A stretch of 64,000 nucleotides of DNA from NCBI GenBank assembly GCA_026545765.1, contig CM048842.1, forward strand, positions 42,913,431 through 42,977,430. Direction: 5' to 3'. Positions 21,807-33,221 of this stretch are shown piece by piece (within the stretch, counting starts at the first letter, position 1; every line of letters begins with the position of its first letter). The notes below the pieces were generated by a model. It ran no database searches and was not told where the DNA came from. It worked only from the letters and a program-made list of their open reading frames with translations. The position numbers were made by a program, and so were the translations under genes. This DNA comes from Plantago major (lineage: Eukaryota > Streptophyta > Magnoliopsida > Lamiales > Plantaginaceae).

Positions 21807-23225
21807 TTGTTGGTCCAGATAATGACAAAGTAAAAGACTAGAGGGGGGGTGAATAGTCTTTTAAAACTTTTGTCGATAAACACGATTTCTCGAAACACAG
21901 GGGTTTCGATACTTAAATTCAGAGCGGAAGACTTTAAGATAGGTAAGTGCGAACAATAAGTATGTGTGTGTGCTTTGCTGAAATGTAAATACAGAAAGGT
22001 AAATGACACAGCAAATATAGTGGTATCTGGAGGTGGCATAATCCTCCAACTAATCCACTTCGGTCTTTCTGAGACCTAGAATTCACTAGAACAGATAATT
22101 GAGTTCACCTTACAATAATCCTATTCTAAGATTCCTAAACAAATGGTTCCCAACCAAATGTTCCCACTGAGTTATTCCCCAGCTCCTAGAGCTAAGTACT
22201 TCCTCTACTCAGATAACCTTGGAGTTATTCCCTGATTTTCCAAATTAAGTACTTCCTCTACTCCACGCCTTGATGGTGTTGGTTATAAGGTTTTGTCAGA
22301 AAGGCTTCTCGTATAACTTTTCAATTATGTTTACAGAGAGCCAAACAGAACGAGACTACTTAATACACTTGTTCAGTGAATGGCAGTCTGCTCTTTACTG
22401 ACCCAAGTAATTGATGTCCATTCTGGAGAATGATCTTCAGAAAGGGTATCTGATAGTTCAACTCTTTCACGAATAACAATCTCTTGTTAAGGTTCAGGAC
22501 AACTTAGAACTACTGGTTATTCTTCAAGCAACAGAAAGCTTTCAGAAAGGATAGTAGAGTGCTTGAGAGAATACTTTGCTTGATGATAAGTTTGCAAGAT
22601 AGAGCATTCTAAGGTATGTTCTTCAAGCATCTAAGTGTGTGATATATATAGATAAATTTGAGAGGCGTTTGAATTGTGTCCGTTGTGCTCTCTATCAAAT
22701 TATATCCGTTTATATCTTGAACTATGTACTCAGAAGTCACTATCTCTTGTTTCAGAGAGGACTTGCTTTTTGCAGCATTTCTGCCGATGCATTTAATGCA
22801 TAGTACTGTTCATTGTCCTTTAGTCTCAACGGATACATGAGCCTTTCTGATGGCTTGCATGTTCCATACTCGTGATATCATTTGTTCAGAATCATATTTC
22901 GAAAGTAAGTTAATATACTTAAGAAAGGATTAAGGACATAGTCTTTCTGAGTTAGACTAAACCTTTGTGTCTTCATAAACCTTGTGCAATCTTCAGTCTT
23001 CTAATCTTCAGAAAAGCTCCATTGCTAGGATTGATCTTCATGGTCTTCTTGAAATAAAAATTACACTCAGAGACCTATAATCCTAATACAAGATTTAATA
23101 GGCTAATCATACTCAGTGATTTCTTCTTTTACAATGTTCAAGTGAACCAAGAGTACTTAATCACCTTTCTGGCTAAGATAAGAACATGTGATGAGTGATC
23201 AAAATACTAACAAATATTCTTAACA
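21807..23225 (-). repeat. Sirevirus 5' LTR
   Basis: 1419 bp, pairing with 8340-9773. It begins TGTTAAGAATATTTG and ends TATCTGGACCAACA in element sense. Flanked on the outer side by TAGAC. Confidence 0.93.
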
Positions 23226-24335
23226 TAGACCATTTATACAAAAAAACTAGACAATTTATAGTAAAACATAGACAATTTATACAAAAAACTAAATCAGCAA
23301 CAACGAACAACATAGACAATTTCTTCTAAAACATACACAATTAATTTCTAGTAAAACATAGACCATTTATACAAAAAAAAACTAGACAATTTATACTAAA
23401 ACATATACAATTTATACAAAAAAAACTAAACCAGCAACAACGAACAACATAGACAATTTATACTAAAACATAGACCATTTATACAACAAACATAGACAAT
23501 TCATATTAAAACATAGACAATTCATACAAAAAAAAAAAAAAAACAAAACCAGCAACAATGAAAAACATAGACAATTTCTAATAAGACATAGATCATTTAT
23601 ACAAAAAACTAGACAATATACAACACATCTATCTTTTCACAATAAACCAACAACAAAGAACAACATGACAACTTCTACTAAAACATAGGACATTTATACA
23701 AAAAACTAGACAATTTTTACTAAAATATAGAAAATTACGAAATTAAAGCATATGAAGCGCATGGATACTCATTCGAAACATCATATATATACATTCAAAC
23801 TAACACTGAACAAACATAGATAATGTCGACTAAAATGTAGACCATTTGTACAAAAAACCAAACAAAATTGCGAAAAAACATAAGTGACCTGAAAATCGAG
23901 GAAACGACAAGATAATGACTTATGTGTGTTGAGTAGTCGAAGATTCGACGGAGAAGACGACTGGAAAGCTTCGAAGTCCGGTCAACAATTTTTAAAGTCA
24001 ACAAAACGGAAAAAGGAAACCGATAGAAATGTAGATCGGCTCATGAGCTACTCAAATATGCAATCAGATTTAGTATTGGTGGTCGGATGACGGAGTTATG
24101 GCGAATTTAGTGGTGATTGGGTGGTGGTTTTAGAGAGAGAAAGAGATTGGAAGATAGAGAGAGAAACATGAAGAATGAAATGAAGAAAGTGAAAGAAAAC
24201 CCGAAAAAAATTGACTTTTATACTAAAACCATTTTCGGATTTGGATTCGGATCCAATTCTTAAAAAATTCACCCTCAATCCAGATCCGCAAAAATTATTA
24301 AAATGGACAAATGTAAAACATAGACAATTTTTATG
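23226..24335. repeat. A/T-rich degenerate array of the word CATAGACAATTT, right part
   Basis: From 23226 to about 23740 direct copies of ACATAGACAATTTATACAAAAAACTAG and shortened versions follow one another roughly every 30-65 bp, with interspersed CAGCAACAACGAACAACATAGACA blocks. One more direct copy lies at about 24317. The part from 23740 to 24310 is unique A/T-rich sequence with a GAGA tract near 24130-24170 and no convincing gene. Confidence 0.75.
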
Positions 24336-24684
24336 TAAAATTAGATGGACTTTTTGGACTCTCACAAATAAGTAGAAATTTTATAATACTTTATAATTAT
24401 TAATACCTGGAATAAGTCAGACGAATAACAAGGAGTATGCCAAAATGGTACTTAAACCTCATAGGGAGGAGTCAGGAACTAAAGTAGTACCAAACCTTAA
24501 CTTCCCTAACCACTAATATATACGGTCCAAAAATATATACAAATGAAAAGGGTCATTCAACAAAAAGGAATACAAAGAGGGTTTCCATTCTACTAGTCTT
24601 CTCATAAAGTATGGTTTGCCATTCCTCCAATGATGTCCAGAACTTGTTTCTTTTCACGTTTCCATCCTGACTCCTTTTTCTTTT
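24336..24684. other. Short unassigned stretch left of the first Tat element
   Basis: A/T-rich sequence with no clear gene. On the minus strand a frame of about 43 codons ending at a TGA at 24553-24555 could be the displaced tail of the open frame at 38056-38363 on the other side of the Tat element. Confidence 0.35.
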
Positions 24685-25237
24685 TGTTGAGGGTAAAAAT
24701 CGTCTTAGGCCGGAATAGCGTGCCTTAGCTCCAAAAAGTACCTATAAGGCTAAGAAAAGTGAGGGTTAGACCCCTTTAAGGCCGGTTTACCTTGAACAAA
24801 CCGAGTAGTGATTCAACTCGAGCTTCGGAGCTCTCCAGAGAAAGTAGTTGAAGTGTAATAAATGACTTACCTTGAGAAGGGATGAATGGGGTCTATTTAT
24901 AGACATGATTCGGGGAACCGAATCCCCTAATTCCTGGACTAATGTCCTTATCTTACACGTGGCCCCGGATTTAGGGGATCTGAATCACTACTGGCCCAGG
25001 CTCGGACCTGTTGTAGATGCCGGAGAGTGATAGGTCGGATATACCTCTTAAGGCCGGTATGTCCTCCTTCACGTTCTCGACCGTGCTTCCTTATCATTAT
25101 ATTCTTGGTCAGGCTCCGTAGGTCGGTGCAACCGAGACATAGATGAGTTCTTTATAGTATGCGTAGCATGATTTGGTTAATCCTTCTTAGTTCGTAGCGA
25201 TCCGTTCGACTTAAACAGGACTTATTTTGATATAACA
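24685..25237 (-). repeat. Tat element 1, 3' LTR
   Basis: 553 bp. In element sense it starts TGTTATATCAAAATAAG and ends TTTTTACCCTCAACA, matching the copy at 37487-38055. It contains TATTTATAGAC near 24894 (TATAAATA on the minus strand), the probable LTR promoter TATA. Confidence 0.93.
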
Positions 25238-25250
25238 TAAGTCCCCCCAG
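25238..25250 (-). other. Tat element 1 polypurine tract
   Basis: The minus strand reads CTGGGGGGACTTA directly inside the left LTR, fixing this LTR as the 3' one. Confidence 0.85.
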
Positions 25251-25599
25251 TTTCCATGTATCTTGTAAAGATAGATGTGAAATTTCCAAGTTTTTGTAGG
25301 TCAATGACTTAATCAAATCGAAAAAAGGTTTTTAAGATATCTCCTCTTTCACCGCGGTTCTATTTTACCGAGGTGTGGTAGGTCGGTGGGATAGAAATTG
25401 GAGTGTAGATATCGATGTGAACGTTTTTACTTGTGTAGGTTAGTGAAGGACACGTGGCAGTAGTTCATCGTAACACGCATTTCAGACGCATTAAATGCGA
25501 CACAAGTTCCTAGGTCGTTGTAATGATGTTTGCTTCTTGATTTGTGAAATGACATAAAGTGTGATTTTGGGCGGGAGTAGTTGAGAGTAAGTGGCCAAG

Positions 25600-25607
25600 T
25601 ATAAATA
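25600..25607 (+). promoter_or_regulatory. TATA box of the opposite-strand gene in Tat element 1
   Basis: TATAAATA on the plus strand, followed about 150 bp later by a GTAAGT donor-like site (about 25760) and then an acceptor-like TTGATAG just before the ATG at 25914. This fits a spliced leader. Use is inferred. Confidence 0.6.
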
Positions 25608-25892
25608 TGAGGCCCCAAACCCTTTTCAATTTCTTACTTTGCATCCAAAACTTTCAAGTGCTAGAGCGATTGAATAGGAATCCCGAGCGTCAAGACTCAA
25701 GAGTACATCTGTAGATCGAATTTCCGGCTTGCATCAAATCTCCGAGCATAAAAAACAGTAAGTGTCTCATCTGTCGACTTTAATTCTTGCATTTTTTTGT
25801 TATTTAGTAAGTCTTGTGTCGGGGTAGAATAGTTCTCCGAGCCTGGGAGCGTCGGGTTTTTCTAAATTTGTGCTTCGGATGTTGCCTTATAT

Positions 25893-28686
25893 TTGTTCTT
25901 GATTGATAGAATCATGAGCAGTCATAGTGATGATAGTCAACACCAATTGGAGGGTAGATCATATGATCATAATGGGTCGGGGGACTCATTCATAGCGTCT
26001 GAAAGGTCAGCGGAGGAGGGTCAGTTGGTGGACCAAACTGGGAGAGGTCGTGCTACTGTGAAGTCGAGCTCGGGGAGGGCTCCTCCGGGGCTTTGCACCG
26101 GGCTTGCTGTAGGGTACAGGTGCCCTATTGGAAATGCACCGAGGTTCACCAAGTTACCCGATGAACCTCGTCGTGAAAGTTTGAACCTAGGTGGTCGGGT
26201 CTCAGCTCAGGAGAGACTTGCATTGATGCAGGGTCAATCCCTGAGTCATCATCGGTGGCACAGGCTCGGTTACCACCTAAACAAACTCACCGACCTGAAG
26301 ACGAGGAAGAAGGTGATGATGAAGATTTGTTGGAGTCGGATGGTGATTCCAAGCTGCGGGCGAAGGGTGGAGAGAATGTTGCCGATAGTAATCGCGGTCC
26401 GTCGAGGAAGTTGAAGGGGAAGATGAGTTGGATGAGGATGATGGGGAAGAGGCAGTGGCAAAGCCTCGGAGAAAAAGGAGGCGTGTCGAGGATGCTGGGC
26501 CCAAGTTGAACAGGGCCGGGCAGGTGCGCGGTACGCAAGCCGTAGAAGTGAAGGTCACTAGGTCGGTAGGGATCGGGCCTCTTTTTGCAGGTGCCGAGCT
26601 AAATGAAGATGGTCAGATCCCGAACTGTGCATCGACCATCACGAAGGAAGAGTGATGAAGTTGCGGCTCAACTACAACATTCCTTCTTACATTGAGCTCC
26701 GGATTCCTTTCGCGGATCAAACACTTTACAATCCGCCCGAAGGATGTATTTCAGTTTTCTCTGTGCAAATCGAGAATGGTTGACGGCTTCCCATTCATCC
26801 CGACCTTCAGACGATCCTGCGAGAGATCTCAATGTGTCCGACCCAGGTTGCAGCAAATGGGCTTGCAACTCTAATCTGCTGGGCCGTGATGGTGAAGAGT
26901 TACAACTTGGAGTTGAATGTTATGAACTTCCTCCGACTCTTCAAGATTGCCAAGTGTCCCGGCAATCCATACTTCTTTTCCTTCTCAACTCGGCGTGGTT
27001 TCAAGTTTCTGCACAACATGACTTCGTCCCAAGGCTTAGATTGGTGGGTGAAGTATTTCTATTTCCGAGATACTAAGGGGGCATGCAATGTGCCCCTAAA
27101 TTTTTTCAAAGGGGCCGAGCCTCGGTCAGTCAAGCTCGGAAAGAAGAGCAGTAGACCGACTTGGTTGGCCAATTTTGCTAATTTAGGAGTAGAACGGCTA
27201 TACTTTCCTTTTGTTTTAGTTAATCAACCTATACCCTTTTTGGCGGGTATAACACCCGATCCCACATATACGAATAATAAGTCCCTCTGGTGAGATTTTG
27301 GTTTGCTTTCCTTCTCACGAGTTATCTGTAGGTCGTTTTGATTAACCATATATGTTGACTCTATATTTGCAGGTTACTGGATGTCGAAGGGCAATGATGT
27401 ACTATGGGAGATGTCTTTCGGCCCCGGGAAGTAGAAGAAGTCGGTGGCTAAGTTGGCAATTACTCCGCCCGTCAAACTGGCTTCACATTTGGAGCCTGGC
27501 ACTGAAGTTGTTGGGGGTCGGGGACCCAACAAGGTTCCATTGGAACCTCGGCAACCTGTTCCGGCCTCCGTGGTCTCGGGATCGGGAAGGGCAAGTCACC
27601 GGGCGTGAACAAACCCCGAGGTGAGCGTTGAACTCTTTGGCTCGTCGTGGTGGTCGGAACACGGTGGGCGGTAGTAATGCATCTAGGACTTGACTGGCCG
27701 ATTCACCTGTTGGCTCGGATGCACAAGGCCGAGGCAAGCGGCCTTTGGAGGAGGGGGCAAATCAAGGGGGTCGGACTCGGATGAGGACGTACGACCCATC
27801 AGCCCCTTGGACCTTTTCCCAATCAGAGGAGGATCGGGTGATGGAGATGGCTAAGGATGCCTATGCTCAATCCTTGTTGGATCACAGCAAAGAGGTAAGA
27901 CAACACTTTTAGCTCCAAGATTATTATTTTGTATGTTTCCGACCCTTAGGCCCTCTGTTATTTTCGCAGTTGATGAAGCTGGCTCGGGGTGGCATGATCC
28001 GAGCTCAAAGAAACATCCGGCGATATAATCAGCTCATGAAGTTGCGGTCGGAGAATGAGCAGGTCGGGGATGGTAGGGCGGAATTGGAGGAACGAGCGAA
28101 AACGGCCGAGCAAAGCCTAGCCGAGGTGAGCCGGGCAAAGGAGACAGTCGAGCAGGCAATGTAAGCAGAGATTACATCTTTGAAGAAGGCTCTTTCTGCT
28201 AAAGAGTCGGAGTTGAGATTCGCTCGGATGCAAGCCGAGCTTTATAAGTCACATTCGGATTCATTTTCTAATGCTCGACAGAGGTTGAGAGCGAAGCTCT
28301 TGTCAGAGGCCAAGTCCACCAGGCTCGAAGCAGTGGCCGACTTTCTGGGGTCTCCGGCCTTTGGATTCTCAAAGATGTTGGTGAAGGCCGAGAATAGGAC
28401 AGAGGCGTTCTCAGATTGCCTGGCTCAGCTAAAGAGGGCTAACATTGTGGCAGCCGACTTCGAGCCTACTGATGAGAAAATTGATCCGAAGCTTGGGGCG
28501 ACCATGGAGTCACTTCCCATGGAGATTGATCAGGAGGAACTCTTTCAGAGTGAATTTTGGTCGATGGTGGCTCCGAGCGGGGTTAATGCTCCGGCCGTGG
28601 CATTTTATCCGAGCTGGTTGCCCCGAGTCATAAATGCCGGGTGTTTGCAGCCCGAGTCGGAATGGAAGGTGGCCAATGACTCGTAG
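25893..28686 (+). pseudogene. Opposite-strand gene of Tat element 1 (Transposase_28-like domain plus coiled coil)
   Basis: This lies on the plus strand, opposite to gag-pol, between the integrase end and the 3' LTR. The likely start is MSSHSDDSQHQLEG at 25914. A disordered acidic/basic N-terminus follows. The central block (about 26680-27290) has the features of the putative gypsy-type transposon domain: PPEG, MCPTQVAANG, WWVKYFYFRD and LVNQPIPFLAGI. After further charged sequence comes a coiled coil (27970-28330), then the C-terminal part to 28686. Two spacers with GT-AG-like borders (about 27291-27372 and 27896-27969) look like introns. Such antisense genes are known from Tat elements; their function is unknown. 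The copy is broken. Confidence 0.75.
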
Positions 28687-29154
28687 ATGAAACTGCCAGG
28701 GCCAATCATAAGGGCATGTCCGAGCGGATGATGACTCTATCCCGGTAGTGTCTCTTGCCAATGATGTCGACCATGTGGATGCGGAGCTGGACGGTATGCT
28801 TGAAGGAGCAAAGGAGGAGGTCATGGCCGACCAAGTGGATCCGACAGAAGGGAACTTGGTGGAGAATCCAATCCAAGAGGAAGGCCCCATCGATCTGGAT
28901 TGAAGGTCGGGCGTATGTGCTCGATTTGAATATGTTGTTTGTATTCTAGTTTTATTTTTGTCCAACTCTGAACAATTTTTATTCTGATTTTGACTAAGGC
29001 TATCTCCCTCGGTCTTGTGAGGGAGTAACTATTTTTGTGAATTGATTCCGACGCAGTCACCCTTATCCTATGCAAACATTTTGCTAGTGTGGGTGATAGG
29101 TTGGAATTAAAATGAATGCATCGAATTGCTCTATCAAAATTGCATGTCTTTGTT

Positions 29155-30117
29155 TGTAGATTTTCAATATATTGTTCGTAGCTCAGACCCGACCAATCAA
29201 GATTTTGAGTCTTGATTAAAAAGATAGAAAATATTTAAGATATTTTCAAAAGTGGTCGTTGGCTCGGACCCGACCTATCAAGATTTTGAGTCTCGATTAA
29301 AAAGATATAAAATATTTAAGATATTTTCAAAAGTGGTCGGTGGTTCGGACCCAATCACCAATCAAGATTTTGAGTCTTGATTAAAAAGATAGAAAATATT
29401 TAAGATATTTTCAAATGTGGTTGGTGGCTCGGACCCGATCTATCAAGATTTTGAGTCTTGATTAAAAAAGATAGAAAATATTTAAGATATTTTCAAAAGT
29501 GGTCGGTGGCTCGGACCCGACCAATCAAGATTTTGAGTCTTGATTAAAACGATAGAAAATATTTAAAATATTTTCAAAAGTGAACGGTGACTCGGACCTG
29601 ACCAATCAAGATTTTGAGTATTGATTAAAAAGATAGAAAATATTTAAGTGGTCGGTGGCTTAGACCCGACCAATCAAGATTTTGAGTCTTGATTAAAAAG
29701 ATAGAAAATATTTAAGATATTTTCAAATGTGATTGGTGGCTCGGACCCGACCTATCAAGATTTTGAGTATTGATATCTCGGACCCGACCTATCAAGATTT
29801 TGAGTATTGATTAAAAAGATAGAAAATATTTAAGATATTTTCAAATGTGGTCGGTGGCTCGGACTCGACCAATCAGGATTTTGAGTCTTGATTAAAAGGA
29901 TAGAAAATATTTAAGATATTTTCAAAAGTGGTGGGTGACTCGGACCCGACCAATCAAGATTTTGAGTCTTGATTAAAAAGATAGAAGCTATTTAAGACAT
30001 TTTTAAATGTGGTCGGTGGCTCGGACCCGACCAATCAAGATTTTAAGTCTTGGTTAAAAAGATAGAAAATATTTAAGATATTTTCAAAAGTGGTCGGTGG
30101 CTCGAACCCGACCTATA
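29155..30117. repeat. 81-bp tandem array, about 12 copies
   Basis: The unit begins near GTGGTCGGTGGCTCGGACCC, continues with the palindrome-like CAAGATTTTGAGTCTTG and ends with a run around AAAATATTTAAGATATTTTC. About twelve copies follow head to tail, some shortened. Tandem arrays between pol and the 3' LTR are a known feature of Tat elements and can seed satellites. Each unit holds two inverted repeats, so single strands would fold. Confidence 0.95.
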
Positions 30118-31480
30118 GTCTATGTCAGATCAAACGACTATTTTGGGAATATGTAACGGTCAATCCTCCCATTATTACTGCATCTTTTCAGTGTCTGCCG
30201 TCAGATCCGTGACACGTGGCGACATCTGATGGGTGTTTGCTTCCTATAAATACGGACAAGGTAAAATGTTATTTTCACACTTTTACCTTGTCTTGCTTTT
30301 CTTTCCGTTTATAGTCTTGAAAGTCCAAGATGAATATAGTATGGGGCTCGGGGTTGTGACCCTCCTCACCGCACTTAGAGAATTTTTATATTCGTCTTAG
30401 GGCGGTGGGGGGTCACAGCTCGGGGTTATGTACTTCTTTGGGTCGATAGCCCATTGTTTTGTTGCTCGATCATGGGCTTTTCTGCCGATATCTTGATTCG
30501 TTTCACCAGGGTCGGGTATCCGTACTCTCAGGTATCCTTGTTCCTTCTAGGGTGAGTACAAACTTTTCTTTTTCGAATTTGATGTTTCGTGTTTCTGTTT
30601 TTCATAGATTTGGATCATTCTGTTAGTTGTGCTGAATTAGGATGGAGAGCTCGGAATCTATTCTTTCATGCGTCGTTTTGGAGCAAGTGGATCTTCGGGA
30701 CGGTGGACTGGCGGGGTGAGCTCTGTCCACCGAGCTGACCGATTCCAGTCCGCCGTCTAGGATGATCCACATGCCCCCAGGAGATGCTTTTCCGACCTTC
30801 GGCTGTTCTTATTATATCTCGGTTCATCAGCCTCCGTGACTTGTTTTTCGTTTACTGGATTATCTCTAAAGTTCCACTCGTAAGCGAAGATAGGTCACTG
30901 AGGTCGTTGTTCCGAGATCTCAATTGGGATGAAGTGACAATGATTCCCTCTTGGTTTTTCAATCTTGGTAACCTGTCTCTCATTTGCTCGAGTATTTCTC
31001 GGAAGTAAGGTTTGTAAGTGAGGACGGGTTATGGAGTTTGACATCACCAAGGAGTTCATTCAGACGACCGAGATTTGTATCACCGAGGAACTCAATCAAG
31101 TTTGTCGAGGTCGGTCTTATCCGAGCGGTAAAAAGGAGAGCTTTATTTGTCATGTATTTTGTCGGATTACCATATTTTGTATATGTAATCTTTGTGATAT
31201 GCAATCACTTTATTTCGAATAAAATTGTCGGCATAATTTTACTGTTTCAATAGTCTCGTATTTCAGAGTCTTTAAATGTAAATTGTAAGAGACTTAAACA
31301 TAGTGATAAGTCGAAAGTCGTGGTTTCATCTACACGAACTATTAGGAAAACTATTACAAAATACTTGCATTTAAAAGCACAAAAGAGGAACAAGTTCTAG
31401 CGCTCTTTCAGGGATAGAATTTCTGAAGATTCTTCCCGTTCCAAGTACGTTTGAGTTCTTTGCCTCTCGGATCCACTAGT
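30118..31480. other. Non-coding stretch of Tat element 1 between array and integrase, with a plus-strand TATA box
   Basis: No long gene is apparent. At 30245-30252 the plus strand has TATAAATA, followed by a pyrimidine-rich leader and an ATG near 30330. Two GGTGGGGGG/TCGGGGTT-rich patches follow at 30350-30430. This could be a second opposite-strand transcription unit, as in the other Tat element at 60806 and 61546. Confidence 0.5.
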
Positions 31481-32674
31481 TCATAACTTCCATTCAAGTT
31501 GGCTCAGACCACTTTGAAGGGACCTTCCCAATTGAGTTGCAACATCCCGACAGGTTTCAGGATATCGGCTCGTCAAAGGACGAAATCTCCGACCCGAAAG
31601 TTCTTGGCTTGCACGTGTTTGTTGTAAGATCTTGCCATGACAGATTGGTAATTCATCGTTCGTGCCAATGCATCGCTTCGGACAGTAAAAGAACCTGGTA
31701 TGGTGGTTTTCAGAAGGAGAGTACCCTTGTATTCGCAGAGTTTCCATGAAGATCTCTGCTAGGATTATGGATTCAGATCCATATACCAATCCATACGGAG
31801 TTTCTTGAGTAGAGGTTCTTGCACTCGTACGATAGGCCCATAAAACTCCATCTAACTCTTCCACCCAGTCTCCCTTTGATTCTTGAAGCCTTTTCTGGAG
31901 GTTGGAGACAATGGTCTTATTGGTTGCTTCAGTTTGTCCGTTGGCCTGAGGATATCCAACGGAAGTAAATCGTTGCTCGATTTTCAATTCTTTGCACCAT
32001 TCTTTCATCTTGTTCCCAGAAAATTATCTTCCATTATCTACCACGAGTATCCTAGGAAGACCGAATCTGCATATTATGTTCTTCCAGACAAAATCTATCA
32101 CTTTCTTTTCTGTGATGATGGACATGGCTTTGACTTCAACCCATTTAGAGAAATATTCTACGGCTACGATGATAAACTTCTTTTGGGCTATACCAACCGG
32201 TAGCTGACCAACGATATCTATGCCCCATTGGTCAAATGGACATGTAATGTTCAAAGGAATCATTGTTAGGGTAGGCCTATGTGGAATGTTAGCAAACTTT
32301 TGGCAGTCGTTGCATCCTCGTGAGAACTGGAAGGAATCTTTCAGCATCGTGGGCCAGAAGTATCCTTGGCGGGCTACTTTTTGTGCTAGTGACCGACCAC
32401 CGGAATGATTCCCGCAACTACCTTGATGGATTTCTGCTAGTACAATCTTTGCTTCTGCATGGTTAAGATATCGCATAAGGGTCCCTCCGAAGGATCGTTT
32501 GTACAAGTATGTCCCAATCATAAAATATCTCAAGGCCTTGTTTCGTAGATTGCGGGCCTCATGCTTGTCAGAGGGTAGGGTGTCATTTGTAAAGTAGTTA
32601 ATTAGATCAAATCTCCAATCCTCAGCTAGGGTGATTGCAAAGACTGCAGAGCGGTCAATTCTTTGGAGATACAT
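31481..32674 (-). pseudogene. Tat element 1 integrase
   Basis: The minus strand shows the zinc-binding N-terminal domain (HQGSCGNHSGGRSLAQKV, then CNDCQKFANIPHRP). The catalytic core follows with DQWGIDIVG, VVDNG and the Glu in PQANGQTEATNKT, and then YRTSARTSTQETPYGLVYG. In a whole element it inserts the DNA copy into the genome. Broken here. Confidence 0.92.
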
Positions 32675-32741
32675 GGTACCTTGGAAGTCATGAGGACCAC
32701 TGTCCGTGTATCGATGGCTCCTGATGCCGAAGCGAGCTTAG

Positions 32742-33218
32742 TCAAAGTATCTGCTCTCTCGTTCTTCGCCCTTGGAATTCTGGACAATGTGAATTCCTTA
32801 AAGTGTTAACGGTGTTCTTAAGGACCTCAAGGTATTTGATCATGGAAGGTCCTTTTACTGAGAATTCGCCAGAAAATTGGGGTTCAACCAGTTGAGAGTC
32901 GGTATGGGCTCGTATCCTCCTAGCCATGACTGATCTTGCTAGCTTAAGCCCAGTTAGTAAAGTTTCGTACTCGGCTTCGTTGTTGGTAACATTAAAGTCG
33001 AGTTTGATCGCATATTATAATTCGGCTCCTTCTGGGCTTAACAGTAGTAAACCCACGCCTCCAGTGCCGTGACTCGCAGATCCATCAACATATAGTTGCC
33101 ATATTTCTTCAACTGGATCTTCCTTTTGTTGGTTATCGGCGTTTATGAGGACGGTGTCTTGTGGAGGTTCACCAGGTGGTGGTGGGGACAATACTAGTTC
33201 TTGCTCTTGCTCTTTCAT
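32742..33218 (-). pseudogene. Tat element 1 second RNase H (archaeal-type)
   Basis: WQLYVDGSASHGTGGVGLLL marks the first catalytic Asp region of an archaeal-type RNase H. Further on, AHTDSQLVEPQFSGEF marks the third. This additional RNase H between the retroviral-type RNase H and integrase identifies the Tat lineage. Broken here. Confidence 0.85.
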
Positions 33219-33221
33219 AAC

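Larger units (their letters stand above)
8340..23225 (-). mobile_element. Sirevirus-type Ty1/Copia retrotransposon, full length with both LTRs, broken
   Basis: A 14,886-bp element bounded by the 5-bp duplication TAGAC (8335-8339 and 23226-23230). In the minus direction it runs: 5' LTR, a primer site matching initiator tRNA-Met, gag, integrase, reverse transcriptase and RNase H, then about 5 kb of extra coding region, a polypurine tract and the 3' LTR. The Copia order of domains and the long region after pol place it with the Sireviruses. It is a fossil copy with many breaks in gag-pol. The two LTRs remain closely similar, so insertion is probably recent on an evolutionary scale (my estimate by eye, not computed). 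Confidence 0.93.

Noticed and set aside
7659-24360. Possible terminal inverted repeats GAGTCCCGAAAGTCC (about 7659) and GAGTCCAAAAAGTCC (minus strand, near 24358) bounding the word array as a Mutator-like element
   Set aside because: 13 of 15 bases agree but I find no 9-bp target duplication and no transposase, so the match may be chance.
29155-30117. Regular array that might be taken for a CRISPR
   Set aside because: The whole 81-bp unit is repeated with no unique spacers, in a plant retrotransposon.
30784-31253. Plus-strand frames of 60-90 codons in the post-array region of Tat element 1
   Set aside because: Short, overlapping and without counterpart in Tat element 2.
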